A stretch of DNA of 32,276 nt from Planctomycetota bacterium (GTDB lineage Bacteria > Planctomycetota > J058): the NCBI GenBank assembly GCA_019636275.1, contig JAHBXY010000107.1, positions 1 through 32,276 of the forward strand, written 5' to 3'. Both the position numbers and the translations under genes were made by a program. The notes below the pieces were generated by a model that was not told the origin of the DNA, did not search any database, and saw only the letters and a list, made by a program, of their open reading frames with translations. Of this stretch, positions 17,585-25,781 are shown in pieces. Numbering within the stretch: position 1 is the first letter of the stretch; the number at the start of each line of letters is the position of its first letter.

Positions 17585-17844
17585 GTACCTCGGCGGCTGC
17601 GGCCGCAGATGCCGGGCGATGCCGCGCGCGCGCGGGTCGTCGGTGTGGCCCGCCTTCGCGAGCTCCGTCCCGCGGCTGCGGTGCCGCAGTCCAGGCGAAC
17701 CCTATCGCTCGCGACCGTCCGCAGCCACGGGCCTCCCGCTCGCTCCGGCGGCCCACCGGGGATCCGGCGATCGATACGACCCGCGCGCGCGCGGCCTCGC
17801 CTCGGCCTCCGCGGCCTCGCCTGGCGAGTGGCTTCGTCTCACCC
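17585..17844. other. Intergenic stretch with two related palindromes
   Basis: There is no convincing gene in this 260-bp stretch. CTGCGGCCGCAG (17597-17608) and CTGCGG-TG-CCGCAG (17676-17689) share a core and could form hairpins after alr, though no T-runs follow. Reading frames that cross it are low-complexity Arg/Ala/Pro. Confidence 0.5.
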
Positions 17845-18597
17845 GTGGCTCTTGCCCGCCCGGTGACGCCCGCCGGTTGTCAGGGGCGTAGCGGCGCGGG
17901 GCCGGCCCTGCGCGACCGCCCGGTGACCCTGGACCTGCGCGGGGCGACCGTCGTGGACCTCGTCCGTGCCCTCGAGCGCGAGGGCGTGCCGGTCCTCGCC
18001 TCCGAGCGCGCCTGGACCTCGCGTGGCACGCTGTCGGTGGTCGTGCACGAGATCCCCCTCGGCCACCTCGGGTCCGCCTGGCCAGGCGAGCTGTCGGTGC
18101 GCGTGCTCCGCGACCCGCGCGACCCGTCGCGCGAGGCCGTCGTGATCACGGGCGAGCTCCTCGCGGTCACGACGGACCTGCTCGCGGGCGACGTGCCCGA
18201 GGTCGTGGCGGCCGACGTGAACGCGACGCGGAGCGCCCTGCGGGCGGCCGCCTCGGCGCGCCTGGCGGCGCGCGCGCTCCCGGACGCCGCGACCGTGGTC
18301 CTCCGGCCGGGCGAGCGACGCCCGGCGCTCGCCGACCTGGGGACCCGGGAGCGTGACGTCCAGCGCTGCGTCCGCGACGCGGCGGAGGCCCTCGCGAGCG
18401 CGCGCGCCCTGGCCGCCGCGCCGGACCGGGTGCGCGAGGTCGAGGCGGCCCTGGCCGCCGCCCGCGCGGCGGCGGCGCCCGCGACCCGGCCGCACCTGGC
18501 CCTGCTCCACCAGCAGCGCGTGCTCCTGCTCGAGGGCGACCTCCGCACCGCCCGGCACCACCTGGAGCGGCTCGAGGCGCGCCTCGGGGCCCGCTGA
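17845..18597 (+). CDS. Hypothetical protein with STN-like start and helical C-terminus
   Basis: About 250 residues if started at GTG 17845; GTG 17863 and GTG 17923 are alternatives and none has a clear SD, so the start is uncertain. A TPAGC sequence near the N-terminus looks like a lipobox, but the hydrophobic segment before it is short. The segment VTLDLRGATVVDLVRALERE followed by GVPVLAS resembles the beta-alpha-beta STN/secretin-type N-domain (short peptide-binding domain of TonB receptors and secretins). The region after residue ~130 is Ala/Arg-rich and strongly helical, ending in ARHHLERLEARLGAR, probably a coiled coil. The third-position G/C bias supports real coding up to the stop. It stands alone between alr and the small basic gene. 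I cannot give a function. Confidence 0.6.
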   Translation: MALARPVTPAGCQGRSGAGPALRDRPVTLDLRGATVVDLVRALEREGVPVLASERAWTSRGTLSVVVHEIPLGHLGSAWPGELSVRVLRDPRDPSREAVVITGELLAVTTDLLAGDVPEVVAADVNATRSALRAAASARLAARALPDAATVVLRPGERRPALADLGTRERDVQRCVRDAAEALASARALAAAPDRVREVEAALAAARAAAAPATRPHLALLHQQRVLLLEGDLRTARHHLERLEARLGAR

Positions 18598-18666
18598 GCG
18601 CCTGGCCCTTGCCAGCCGCCCCGCCGGCTGGCTCAATGGGCGGCTTCCCATCCACAGGAGACCCCC

Positions 18667-18789
18667 ATGGGCCGCAAGTACCGCACGCAGACGAAGCTCA
18701 AGAAGAAGGCCGCCTACAACAAGCGCAAGAAGGACCGCCTCAACGCGTCGATCAAGGCGCTCGGCAAGGCGAAGCCCGCCAAGGCCTGA
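18667..18789 (+). CDS. 40-residue highly basic protein
   Basis: A short ORF with a good SD (CAGGAGA, about 18655-18661) before ATG 18667 and a hairpin 18 nt after its stop. The product starts MGRKYRTQTKLKKKAAYNKR and has about 17 Lys/Arg and only two acidic residues... in 40 positions, with an Ala/Lys tail. That composition is typical of small ribosomal or RNA-binding proteins; it does not match ribosomal proteins bL34, bL36 or bTHX that I can recall. The combination of RBS, clean third-position bias, tight size and downstream hairpin makes it a convincing gene that automated calling could miss. The role is unknown; nucleic-acid or ribosome binding is an inference from charge. Confidence 0.75.
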   Translation: MGRKYRTQTKLKKKAAYNKRKKDRLNASIKALGKAKPAKA

Positions 18790-18807
18790 CGACACGTCCG
18801 CGCCGTC

Positions 18808-18829
18808 GGGGCGCAGCCTGCTGCGCCCC
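18808..18829 (+). terminator. Terminator-like hairpin after the small basic gene
   Basis: GGGGCGCAG, loop CCTG, CTGCGCCCC forms a perfect 9-bp stem. No T-run follows, as is common in very GC-rich genomes. It lies between this gene and the convergent lipoprotein gene, so it may serve both strands. Confidence 0.6.
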
Positions 18830-18881
18830 AGGCCCTCGGTCCAGCGCCTTCCGCCAGCCTGACCTCGCGGGCGCGGCCGGA

Positions 18882-19448
18882 TCACCGACAGCGGCTCACC
18901 GCGAGGAACACGAGCACGACCGCGTCCTCGCCCGGTACGGGGACCGAGATCAGCGCCAGGCGCTCGGGGACCAGGTCGAGCTCCACGTCGGCGTCCAACC
19001 TGACGACGTCGCTGCCGAACTCCAGCGCGACCCGCGAGCGCCCTGGCCGCGGGTCCACGCGCGCGCGGAGGCTGCCGCCCAGCCGGCTCAGGCCGCAGCC
19101 CGGGTTCAGGTCCAGCACCACCTCCTCGCCGGGCGTCGCCGCCCCGGCAGCGACGCGGAGGAGTGACAGGCGGCCGGCCTCGTAGGTCACCACGTCGCAC
19201 AGGCGCTCGACGGCCAGCAGCGCGCGGTGCGGGTCGTCACAGACCTCCACCTGCCCGGACCCACGGACGCCGCCGAGCGCCCACAGCCGAGCCTCCACGA
19301 AGACTCGCTCCAGGTCGAAGTCGGGCTCCGCGTGGCGGGGCGCCGTCGGCCCGAGCGACCAATGCGCCGGCTTGCGAGGGGGCGCGGACGCCGGGGCCGC
19401 CGCGCAGCCCGCCAGCAGGAGGAGCCATACCGCGGCGCTGGTTCGCAC
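18882..19448 (-). CDS. Small lipoprotein of unknown function
   Basis: 188 residues from GTG 19448. A short basic start and hydrophobic stretch end in LLLAGC (Cys15), so it is a predicted lipoprotein. The rest is a beta-rich domain with alternating hydrophobic residues. LDLNPGCGLSRLGGSLRARV and a second Cys pair (EVCDD, ERLCD) could form a disulphide outside the cytoplasm. I do not recognise the family. The codon bias matches its neighbours. It is divergent from gltB, sharing a 147-bp upstream region, and convergent with the small basic gene. Confidence 0.7.
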   Translation of the reverse strand: MRTSAAVWLLLLAGCAAAPASAPPRKPAHWSLGPTAPRHAEPDFDLERVFVEARLWALGGVRGSGQVEVCDDPHRALLAVERLCDVVTYEAGRLSLLRVAAGAATPGEEVVLDLNPGCGLSRLGGSLRARVDPRPGRSRVALEFGSDVVRLDADVELDLVPERLALISVPVPGEDAVVLVFLAVSRCR

Positions 19449-19573
19449 CGGGTCATGACGCCCGAGCGCCGGGCGAGTTCATCGGTCGCGCTCGCCACGC
19501 GCGGCGCTCGCCGATCAGCCGGAGGGCCGTCGCCCGGGGCGTAGCTTGCGCGGCGCGTCATGGGCGCCATCAT

Positions 19574-19595
19574 GGGCGCTCTCCGGAGAGCTCCC
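19574..19595 (+). promoter_or_regulatory. SD of gltB inside a hairpin
   Basis: GGGCGCTCTCC (19574-19584) and GGAGAGCTCCC (19585-19595) pair at 10 of 11 positions around the palindrome CTCTCCGGAGAG. The SD GGAGAG (19585-19590) lies 5 nt before ATG 19596 and would be covered. It decides the start at 19596 over the in-frame ATGs at 19560 and 19572. Confidence 0.55.
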
Positions 19596-22500
19596 ATGAC
19601 CGACCGCCAGCGCCGCCGCGAAGTGATCCGCCAGCACCCCGGGCGCGGGGGCTGCGGCGTCGTGGCGCTGGCGGAGCTGCACCGGGGCCCGAGCCACGAG
19701 CTGATCGCGCAGGCGCTCCAGGCGATCGCCTGCATGGAGCACCGCGGCGGCTGCCTCGACGACACGGGCGACGGCGCGGGGCTGCTCCTGCGCCCGGAGC
19801 GCGCCTACTTCGAGCGGTTCATCGCGCCGGGCCGGCACCTGCCGCCCGACGAGCCGCTCGTCGTCGGCACGGTGTTCTTCGTCCACGGCGAGCGCAACGC
19901 CCGCGAGCTGCAGCGCGAGGTCGACGCGCTCACGCGCCGCGAGGGGCTCCAGCCGCTCGGCTGGCGCCGCGTGCCCACCGACCCGGACGCGCTCGGCGCT
20001 CGCGCCCGCGCGGACGTGCCGTCGATCTGGCAGGTCCTCGTCGGCCGCGGGCACCGCCTCGAGGCGCAGCTCGCCAAGGAGCTGTTCGACGTCCGCCGCC
20101 GCCTCGAGGACCAGTTCGCCGGGCGGCTGGCGATCCCGTCGCTCCAGCCGCGCACGGTCGTCTACAAGGCGCTGGCGACCGGGGCGCAGCTCCCGCGCTT
20201 CTACCCCGACCTGCGCGACCCCGAGCTCACGACGCGCGTCGTCCTCGGGCACCGGCGCTTCTCGACCAACACCTTCTCCAACTGGAACCTGGCCCAGCCG
20301 TTCCGCCTCCTGGCGCACAACGGCGAGATCAACACGATCCGCGCCAACACGCGCGCCGTGCGCGACGTCGAGCGCGTCCTCGGCGTGCACAAGGTCCTCA
20401 TGCGCCACGGCAGCGACTCGGCGCAGCTCGACCGCGCCGTCGAGCTGCTGGCCACGACGCGCTGCAAGGGCGGCCTGGCCGAGGCGCTCCGGCGCATGAT
20501 CCCGCCCAGCTGGCGCGAGGAGGCGCTGGCCCCCGAGGAGCGCAGGTTCTTCGAGGCCAGCCAGCGCGTGCTGGGCACGCTCGGCGCCTGGGAGGGCCCG
20601 GCGGCGCTCGTCGCCACCGACGGCCTGACGCTCGTGGCCATGCTCGACCGCATGGGGCTGCGCCCCCTGCGCTGGGCCGAGCTCGAGGGCGGCCGCGTCG
20701 TCGTGGCCAGCGAGATCGGCGCGGTGCCCTTCGACCCGGCCGAGGTCGTGCGCGACGGGCAGCTCGAGCCGGGCGGCATGCTCGTCGCCGACCTCGAGGC
20801 GGGCGCGCTGGTCACGCCCGAGCGCAGCACGCGCTGGGTGCTCGAGCGCGCCGACCGCGAGCTGTCGTTCAGCGACGTGTCGACCACGGAGCTCGTGCCG
20901 CTCGTCGAGGAGGCGCCGGCCGAGAAGCTCCCGGTCCGCGCGCTGAACACGTTCGGCTGGACGCGCGAGCGCCTGCAGCGGCTGCACGACATGGCCCGCG
21001 CCGGCAAGGAGCCCGTGCACTCCATGGGCAACGACCGCCCGCTGGCGGCGTTCACCGAGGGCCAGGCGCGGCTCTACGGCTTCCTCGACCAGATCGTGGC
21101 CGTGGTCACCAACCCCCCGATCGACCCGCTACGCGAGGGCGAGGCCATGGACCTGACCGTGTTCCTCGGCCGCTCGCCGCGGCTCGACCGGCGCGGGGTC
21201 TACCAGGTCAGCCCGCAGCACCGCCTGCCGCACCCCGTGCTCACCAACGGCCAGCTCGCCGCGATCCTCGCCGGCGAGGAGGTCCGCGCGCGCGTGCTCG
21301 ACGCCACGTTCGACGACCGCGGCGGCGCCGGCGCGATCGCCGACCGCATCCACGCCCTCTGCCAGCAGGGGCTCGCCGCCGTGCGCGACGAGCGGGTGGC
21401 GGTCCTCGTCGTGAGCGACCGCGAGGCCACGCGCACGGGGCGCCTGCCCCTGCCCGTGCTGCTCGTCGTGGGCGCGCTCCACCGCCGCCTGGCCGCCGAG
21501 GCCGGGGCGCTCCGCCGCGACTCGAGCATCGTCGTGTCGACCGGCGAGGTGCAGGAGGGCCACGACCTGGCCGTGCTGATCGCCTACGGGGCCACGGCCG
21601 TGAACCCATACGCCATGCTGCACCTGGCCGAGGAGGCGCCGCGCACGGAGCCCGCCCAGGCGCGCAAGAACGTCGTCGCCGCGCTCGTCTCGACGCTCGG
21701 GCGGATCATGTCGAAGATGGGGATCCCGACGCTCGCCGGCTACCGCGGGTCGGCGCTGTTCGAGGCCGTGGGCCTCTCGCCCGACGTCGTCGACTACTTC
21801 CTCGCGGGCACCGAGTCGCTCGTCGGCGGCGTGACGCTCGACGACGTCTACGCCGACCTCACCCTGCGCGCGAAGACGGGCGACGAGCTCTCCCGGCCGC
21901 GCGACGTGTCGGTCTACCGCAAGGAGGTCACCAACGCCCTGCAGATGGTCGCGCGCAACGGCAACGAGGGCGGCGATTACGACCGCTTCGTCGCGGCCCT
22001 CGAGGCCACCGGCCCCGTCTACCTGCGCGACCTCCTGCGCCTGCGCCCGGCGCCGGCGCCGACGCCGCTCGACCGGGTCGCGCCCGTGGACGAGGTGGTC
22101 CGCGCCTGCTTCCGCGGCGCGGCCATGTCGCACGGGGCGCTGCACTCGACGGCCCACCGGGCGATCGCGGCGGCCTTCAACCACTTCGGCGCGCGCTCGA
22201 ACTCGGGCGAGGGCGGGGAGGACGAGCGCAGGAACCCGGGCGGCCCCTGGGCCGCCGACCGCAACCGCGTGCGCCAGGTCGCGTCGGGCCGCTTCGGCGT
22301 CGACGCGACCTACCTCACGGGCGCCGACGAGCTCGAGGTCAAGATCGGCCAGGGCGCCAAGCCGGGCGAGGGCGGCCACCTCCCGGCGCACAAGGTCACG
22401 GCCGAGATCGCCGCGATCCGCAAGACGCGCGCCGGCGTCGACCTGATCTCGCCGCCGCCGCACCACGACATCTACAGCATCGAGGACCTCGCCCAGCTGA

Positions 22501-24011
22501 TCCGTCACCTGCGCGAGGTGAACCCGCGCGCGCTGATCGGCGTGAAGGTGCCGAGCATCACGGGCCTCGGCACGATCGTCGTCGGCGTGGCCAAGGCGGG
22601 CGCCGACGTGATCACGGTCAGCGGCTGCTCGGGCGGCACCGGCGCCGCGTCGAGCGGCTCGATCTTCCACGCCGGCACGCCGCTCGAGCGCGGGCTGTCG
22701 GAGGCGCACCAGTACCTGGTCGAGAACGGGATCCGCGCGAAGGTGCGCCTCGTCGGCGACGGCGGGATCAAGTACGGCCTGGACGTGGTCAAGACGCTGC
22801 TCCTGGGCGCCGACGAGGTGGCCTTCGGCACGGCGCTGCTCGTGGCCGAGAACTGCGTCTTCTGCCGCGGCTGCAACGCCGGCAACTGCCCGGTCGGGCT
22901 GACGACGAACGACACGGCGAAGGTCTTCCAGCGGTTCATGGTCAAGCACCGCGACGACCTCAAGACCTCGGAGCTCGACCTGCGCTACGTCGAGGCGCGC
23001 GAGGGCGTGGTCCGCTACCTGACGTGCGTGGCCGAGCACGTGCGGACGCTCCTGGCCGAGCTGGGCCTCTCCCACCCGAGAGACCTCGTCGGCCGCGTCG
23101 ACCTGCTCGAGCAGCCGCCCACCGGCAACGCGCGGCTCGACCGCGTCGACCTCTCGGAGCTCCTGCACGACCTGCGCCCCGACCCGTCGCTGGCCGCCGG
23201 CGCGGGCGAGCTGACGCCGCGCGGGGCCTCGGCCTCGGGCGAGGCGCTGCTCGCCGCCGCCCGGGCGGCCCTGGCCTCGGGCCCGCGGGCGGTCCTCGAG
23301 CGCACGCTCACGACCGACGACCAGGCGGTCGGCGCCACGATCGCGGGCGCGATCGCCCGGGGCGAGGTCGCGGGCGAGGTCACGCTCCGCTGCCGCGGCG
23401 TCGCCGGCCAGGGCTTCGGCTTCGCGGCCACGCGAGGCATGCGCCTGCGGCTCGAGGGCTACGCCAACGACACGGTGGGCGAGGTCATGGGCCAGGACGC
23501 CCGGATCGTCGTCGTGCCTCCGCCCGGGCGGCGCCAGGGCGACGCGCACCTCGTCGGCAACGCCGCCGCCTACGGGGCCACGGGCGGCGTCCTCTACGTC
23601 GCCGGCGGGGCCGGCCAGCGCTTCGGCGTGCGCAACTCGGGCGCCGTGCTCGTGGCCGAGGGCGTGGGCAAGTACGCCTTCGAGTACATGACGGGCGGCC
23701 TGGGCGTCGTCCTCGGCCGCTGCGGCCACGCGCTCGGCTCCGGGCTCACCGGCGGCGAGGTCGTGGTCCACGACCCCGAGGGCGTGCTCGAGCCGCACCT
23801 CCACAAGGACGCCTGCGTGGTCGGCGAGGTCGACGACGCCCGCTGGCAGGCCCTGCGCGCGCTCCTCGAGGACTACGCCGCCGAGACCGGCAGCGCTCGC
23901 GCCCGGGCCCTCCTCGACGGCTGGGACGACGCGCGGGCGGCCCTGCGCTGGGTCCGCCCGAAGGACGCGGCCCCGGCGCCGTTGCCCGTCGTTCTCCCCG
24001 CCGGGGCCTGA
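19596..24011 (+). CDS. gltB: Glutamate synthase, large (alpha) subunit
   Basis: 1471 residues, the size of a complete GltB. It makes two glutamates from glutamine and 2-oxoglutarate. Domains in order: class-II glutamine amidotransferase with nucleophile Cys20 (GGCGVV) and MEHRGG; the central domain; the FMN/2-oxoglutarate barrel from about residue 870 (GEGGHLPAHKV, SPPPHHDIYSIEDLAQLI, VSGCSGGTGAA); the 3Fe-4S cluster cysteines C1087, C1093 and C1098 in C-x5-C-x4-C spacing, with one extra Cys (C1090); and the GXGXG C-terminal domain. The short 19-residue leader before Cys20 would be cleaved to expose it. The start is ATG 19596 (see SD entry). No gltD (electron-donating small subunit) lies beside it, so the partner is elsewhere or a ferredoxin supplies electrons. 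Confidence 0.96.
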   Translation: MTDRQRRREVIRQHPGRGGCGVVALAELHRGPSHELIAQALQAIACMEHRGGCLDDTGDGAGLLLRPERAYFERFIAPGRHLPPDEPLVVGTVFFVHGERNARELQREVDALTRREGLQPLGWRRVPTDPDALGARARADVPSIWQVLVGRGHRLEAQLAKELFDVRRRLEDQFAGRLAIPSLQPRTVVYKALATGAQLPRFYPDLRDPELTTRVVLGHRRFSTNTFSNWNLAQPFRLLAHNGEINTIRANTRAVRDVERVLGVHKVLMRHGSDSAQLDRAVELLATTRCKGGLAEALRRMIPPSWREEALAPEERRFFEASQRVLGTLGAWEGPAALVATDGLTLVAMLDRMGLRPLRWAELEGGRVVVASEIGAVPFDPAEVVRDGQLEPGGMLVADLEAGALVTPERSTRWVLERADRELSFSDVSTTELVPLVEEAPAEKLPVRALNTFGWTRERLQRLHDMARAGKEPVHSMGNDRPLAAFTEGQARLYGFLDQIVAVVTNPPIDPLREGEAMDLTVFLGRSPRLDRRGVYQVSPQHRLPHPVLTNGQLAAILAGEEVRARVLDATFDDRGGAGAIADRIHALCQQGLAAVRDERVAVLVVSDREATRTGRLPLPVLLVVGALHRRLAAEAGALRRDSSIVVSTGEVQEGHDLAVLIAYGATAVNPYAMLHLAEEAPRTEPAQARKNVVAALVSTLGRIMSKMGIPTLAGYRGSALFEAVGLSPDVVDYFLAGTESLVGGVTLDDVYADLTLRAKTGDELSRPRDVSVYRKEVTNALQMVARNGNEGGDYDRFVAALEATGPVYLRDLLRLRPAPAPTPLDRVAPVDEVVRACFRGAAMSHGALHSTAHRAIAAAFNHFGARSNSGEGGEDERRNPGGPWAADRNRVRQVASGRFGVDATYLTGADELEVKIGQGAKPGEGGHLPAHKVTAEIAAIRKTRAGVDLISPPPHHDIYSIEDLAQLIRHLREVNPRALIGVKVPSITGLGTIVVGVAKAGADVITVSGCSGGTGAASSGSIFHAGTPLERGLSEAHQYLVENGIRAKVRLVGDGGIKYGLDVVKTLLLGADEVAFGTALLVAENCVFCRGCNAGNCPVGLTTNDTAKVFQRFMVKHRDDLKTSELDLRYVEAREGVVRYLTCVAEHVRTLLAELGLSHPRDLVGRVDLLEQPPTGNARLDRVDLSELLHDLRPDPSLAAGAGELTPRGASASGEALLAAARAALASGPRAVLERTLTTDDQAVGATIAGAIARGEVAGEVTLRCRGVAGQGFGFAATRGMRLRLEGYANDTVGEVMGQDARIVVVPPPGRRQGDAHLVGNAAAYGATGGVLYVAGGAGQRFGVRNSGAVLVAEGVGKYAFEYMTGGLGVVLGRCGHALGSGLTGGEVVVHDPEGVLEPHLHKDACVVGEVDDARWQALRALLEDYAAETGSARARALLDGWDDARAALRWVRPKDAAPAPLPVVLPAGA

Positions 24012-24020
24012 GGGGAACGC

Positions 24021-24049
24021 TGGACACGCCGGCCCTCTCGCGCAGAGGA
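24021..24049 (+). promoter_or_regulatory. Shared 29-nt upstream element, copy 1
   Basis: Starts TGGACACGC and ends CTCGCGCAGAGGA; it matches 25748-25776 at 26 of 29 positions. It contains the hairpin CCTCT-CGCGC-AGAGG. It lies 17 nt before the ATG of the HEAT-repeat lipoprotein and 9 nt after the gltB stop. It may be a promoter (TGGACA as -35-like) or a leader element. Confidence 0.5.
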
Positions 24050-24065
24050 CCGTCCGGAGGCGCCC

Positions 24066-25718
24066 ATGTCCTCGCGAACGAGTCTCGCCCTCGCGGCCCT
24101 GCTGTGCCTCGGCTGCCCGAGCAAGGACCCGGCGCACGTCGCGTCCGAGGCGTCCGACCCGGCGGAGGCCGAGGCCCTCGCCTTCGAGGCCTTGCGGGCG
24201 CTCGAGAAGGCCCAGGAGCGGTTCCGGCTGGCCGACCTCGACGGCGACGGGCGTCTGAACCACGGTGATCTCGCGGCGCTCGAGCGCAACGACGACGTGC
24301 TCTGGGCGACCGAGCGCGCCCGCCGGGCGGGCTACGAGCTCCGCTGCGAGCCGTCGAGGAAGGCCCCCGAGTGGGCCTGGTTCGCCCTCGCCACCCCCCG
24401 GGAGGGGCGCGGCCGGGCCCTGCTCCTCACCGAGGACCGGGTGGTCCTGGCCCTCGACGCCGCCCTGCTGAAGGACCTCGACCCGGGCGCCCGGACGCTG
24501 CGGGGGGTCCCCGTGGGCGCGCTCGATCGGCTCCCGGAGGGAGCGCGGGTCTGGGGGGACGACGCCCCCGCCGACGAGCGCGCGTTCAAGGCGGCCATGG
24601 CCAGGCAGGACGTGGAGGCGCTCATCCGCCTGGGCCCCCCCGCCGTCCCCCTGCTCGCCAGGGCCGTGGAGCGGGGAGCGCCGGAGGAGCGCGCCGCCGC
24701 GCTCGAGGCCCTCGAAGGCGCCCAGCAGCCCCCGCTCCGCGCGGTCCCCGCCCTGGTGCGGACCCTCCAGGCGAGCGCGGGGGGCATGGACTGGCTGACC
24801 GTCTCGGCCGCGCGCGCGCTCGGCGCGTGCGGGCCGCTGGCCGGACCGGAGGCGCTCGAGGCGCTGCTCGAGGCCGCGGCGGTTCCCCCGCTCTGCACCA
24901 CGGCCAGCCTCTCGATCGTGGCCATGGGGCCCGCCGCGCGCCCCGCCCTCCCTCGCCTGCTCGCCCTGGCGCGCGAGGGGCCTGCGCGCGGGAGCAGGTT
25001 CCTGCTCCACGCGGTCAGCCGCCTCGGCTTCGACGACCCGGCGGCGATCGACCTCCTGCGCGACCTCCTCGACGACGACGCCGCGCAGGCGAGCGCGGTC
25101 GCCGCGCTGCGCACCGTCGGCGCCGCCGGCGAGCCGGCCCTCCCCCGGCTCCGGGCGCTCGCGTTCGACGAGGGGGCCCCGGCGCATGTCCGCGCCGACG
25201 CGCTCACGGCGCTGGGCCGGATCGCCCCGCTCGGGCCCGAGGACGTCGCGGCGCTCCTGGCCCTGCTCGCCAGCCCGAGGGACGACGGGCTCCCCGACCA
25301 GGCAGCGGTGATCCTGGCCGGGGCGCCGCCCCGGCGGGAGGTGCTCGAGGCGCTGGAGCGCTCCGCGGACATCTCCGGCGCGCTCTGGGCGCTGACGCTG
25401 CACGCCGCGCGCGACGACGGGGCGCGGGAGCGCCTCGCCGCGTGCCTCGGTCGGGGCCATCTCCGGGACGCGGTCGTCTGGGAGCTGGCCACCACCGACC
25501 GCTGGCCGGCGGGCCGGGCGCCTTCGACGCTCGTCCAGCCGCTCCTGGCGCTGGTCACCTCCGGGGGCGACCGCGACCACGCCGCAGCGGCGGCGCTGGG
25601 CCGCCTGGGGGCGCGCGAGGCGCTGCCGGCCTTGCGCCAGGCCCTCGAGGCCGCGGGGGGCGACGGCGATCGGCGGCTCCTCGAGCTGGCGATCGTCCGG
25701 CTCGAGCGCGGCGGCTGA
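24066..25718 (+). CDS. HEAT-repeat lipoprotein with EF-hand/pilin-like N-domain
   Basis: 550 residues from ATG, with GGAGG (24056-24060) 5 nt upstream. The lipobox is LCLGC (Cys17). Next comes a ~100-residue domain with helix KAQERFRLADLDGDGRLN and a perfect calcium-type loop D57-x-D59-x-D61-G-x-L-N65-x-x-D68. A segment GYELRC, EWAWFALATP and LLLTEDRVVLAL follows. This order (helix, DxDGDG loop, Gly-Tyr strand, Ala-Thr-Pro, final strand) resembles the globular part of type II pilin-like proteins of planctomycetes, as I recall them. From about residue 180 the chain is HEAT/Armadillo-like helical repeats (AVPLLARAVERGAPEERAAA, LPALRQALEAAGG). It should sit on a membrane outside the cytoplasm as a protein-binding scaffold. 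The partner is unknown. Confidence 0.85.
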   Translation: MSSRTSLALAALLCLGCPSKDPAHVASEASDPAEAEALAFEALRALEKAQERFRLADLDGDGRLNHGDLAALERNDDVLWATERARRAGYELRCEPSRKAPEWAWFALATPREGRGRALLLTEDRVVLALDAALLKDLDPGARTLRGVPVGALDRLPEGARVWGDDAPADERAFKAAMARQDVEALIRLGPPAVPLLARAVERGAPEERAAALEALEGAQQPPLRAVPALVRTLQASAGGMDWLTVSAARALGACGPLAGPEALEALLEAAAVPPLCTTASLSIVAMGPAARPALPRLLALAREGPARGSRFLLHAVSRLGFDDPAAIDLLRDLLDDDAAQASAVAALRTVGAAGEPALPRLRALAFDEGAPAHVRADALTALGRIAPLGPEDVAALLALLASPRDDGLPDQAAVILAGAPPRREVLEALERSADISGALWALTLHAARDDGARERLAACLGRGHLRDAVVWELATTDRWPAGRAPSTLVQPLLALVTSGGDRDHAAAAALGRLGAREALPALRQALEAAGGDGDRRLLELAIVRLERGG

Positions 25719-25747
25719 GCGCCCAGCCCGACGCGCGCGAGCGCGAG

Positions 25748-25776
25748 TGGACACGCGCGCCCCCTCGCGCAGAGGA
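25748..25776 (+). promoter_or_regulatory. Shared 29-nt upstream element, copy 2, overlapping the SD
   Basis: 26 of 29 positions match 24021-24049. Here the element runs directly into the SD (GAGGAGGGG) of the small membrane protein, and CCCCTC-GCGCA-GAGG can pair so that the SD is partly covered. Confidence 0.5.
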
Positions 25777-25781
25777 GGGGC

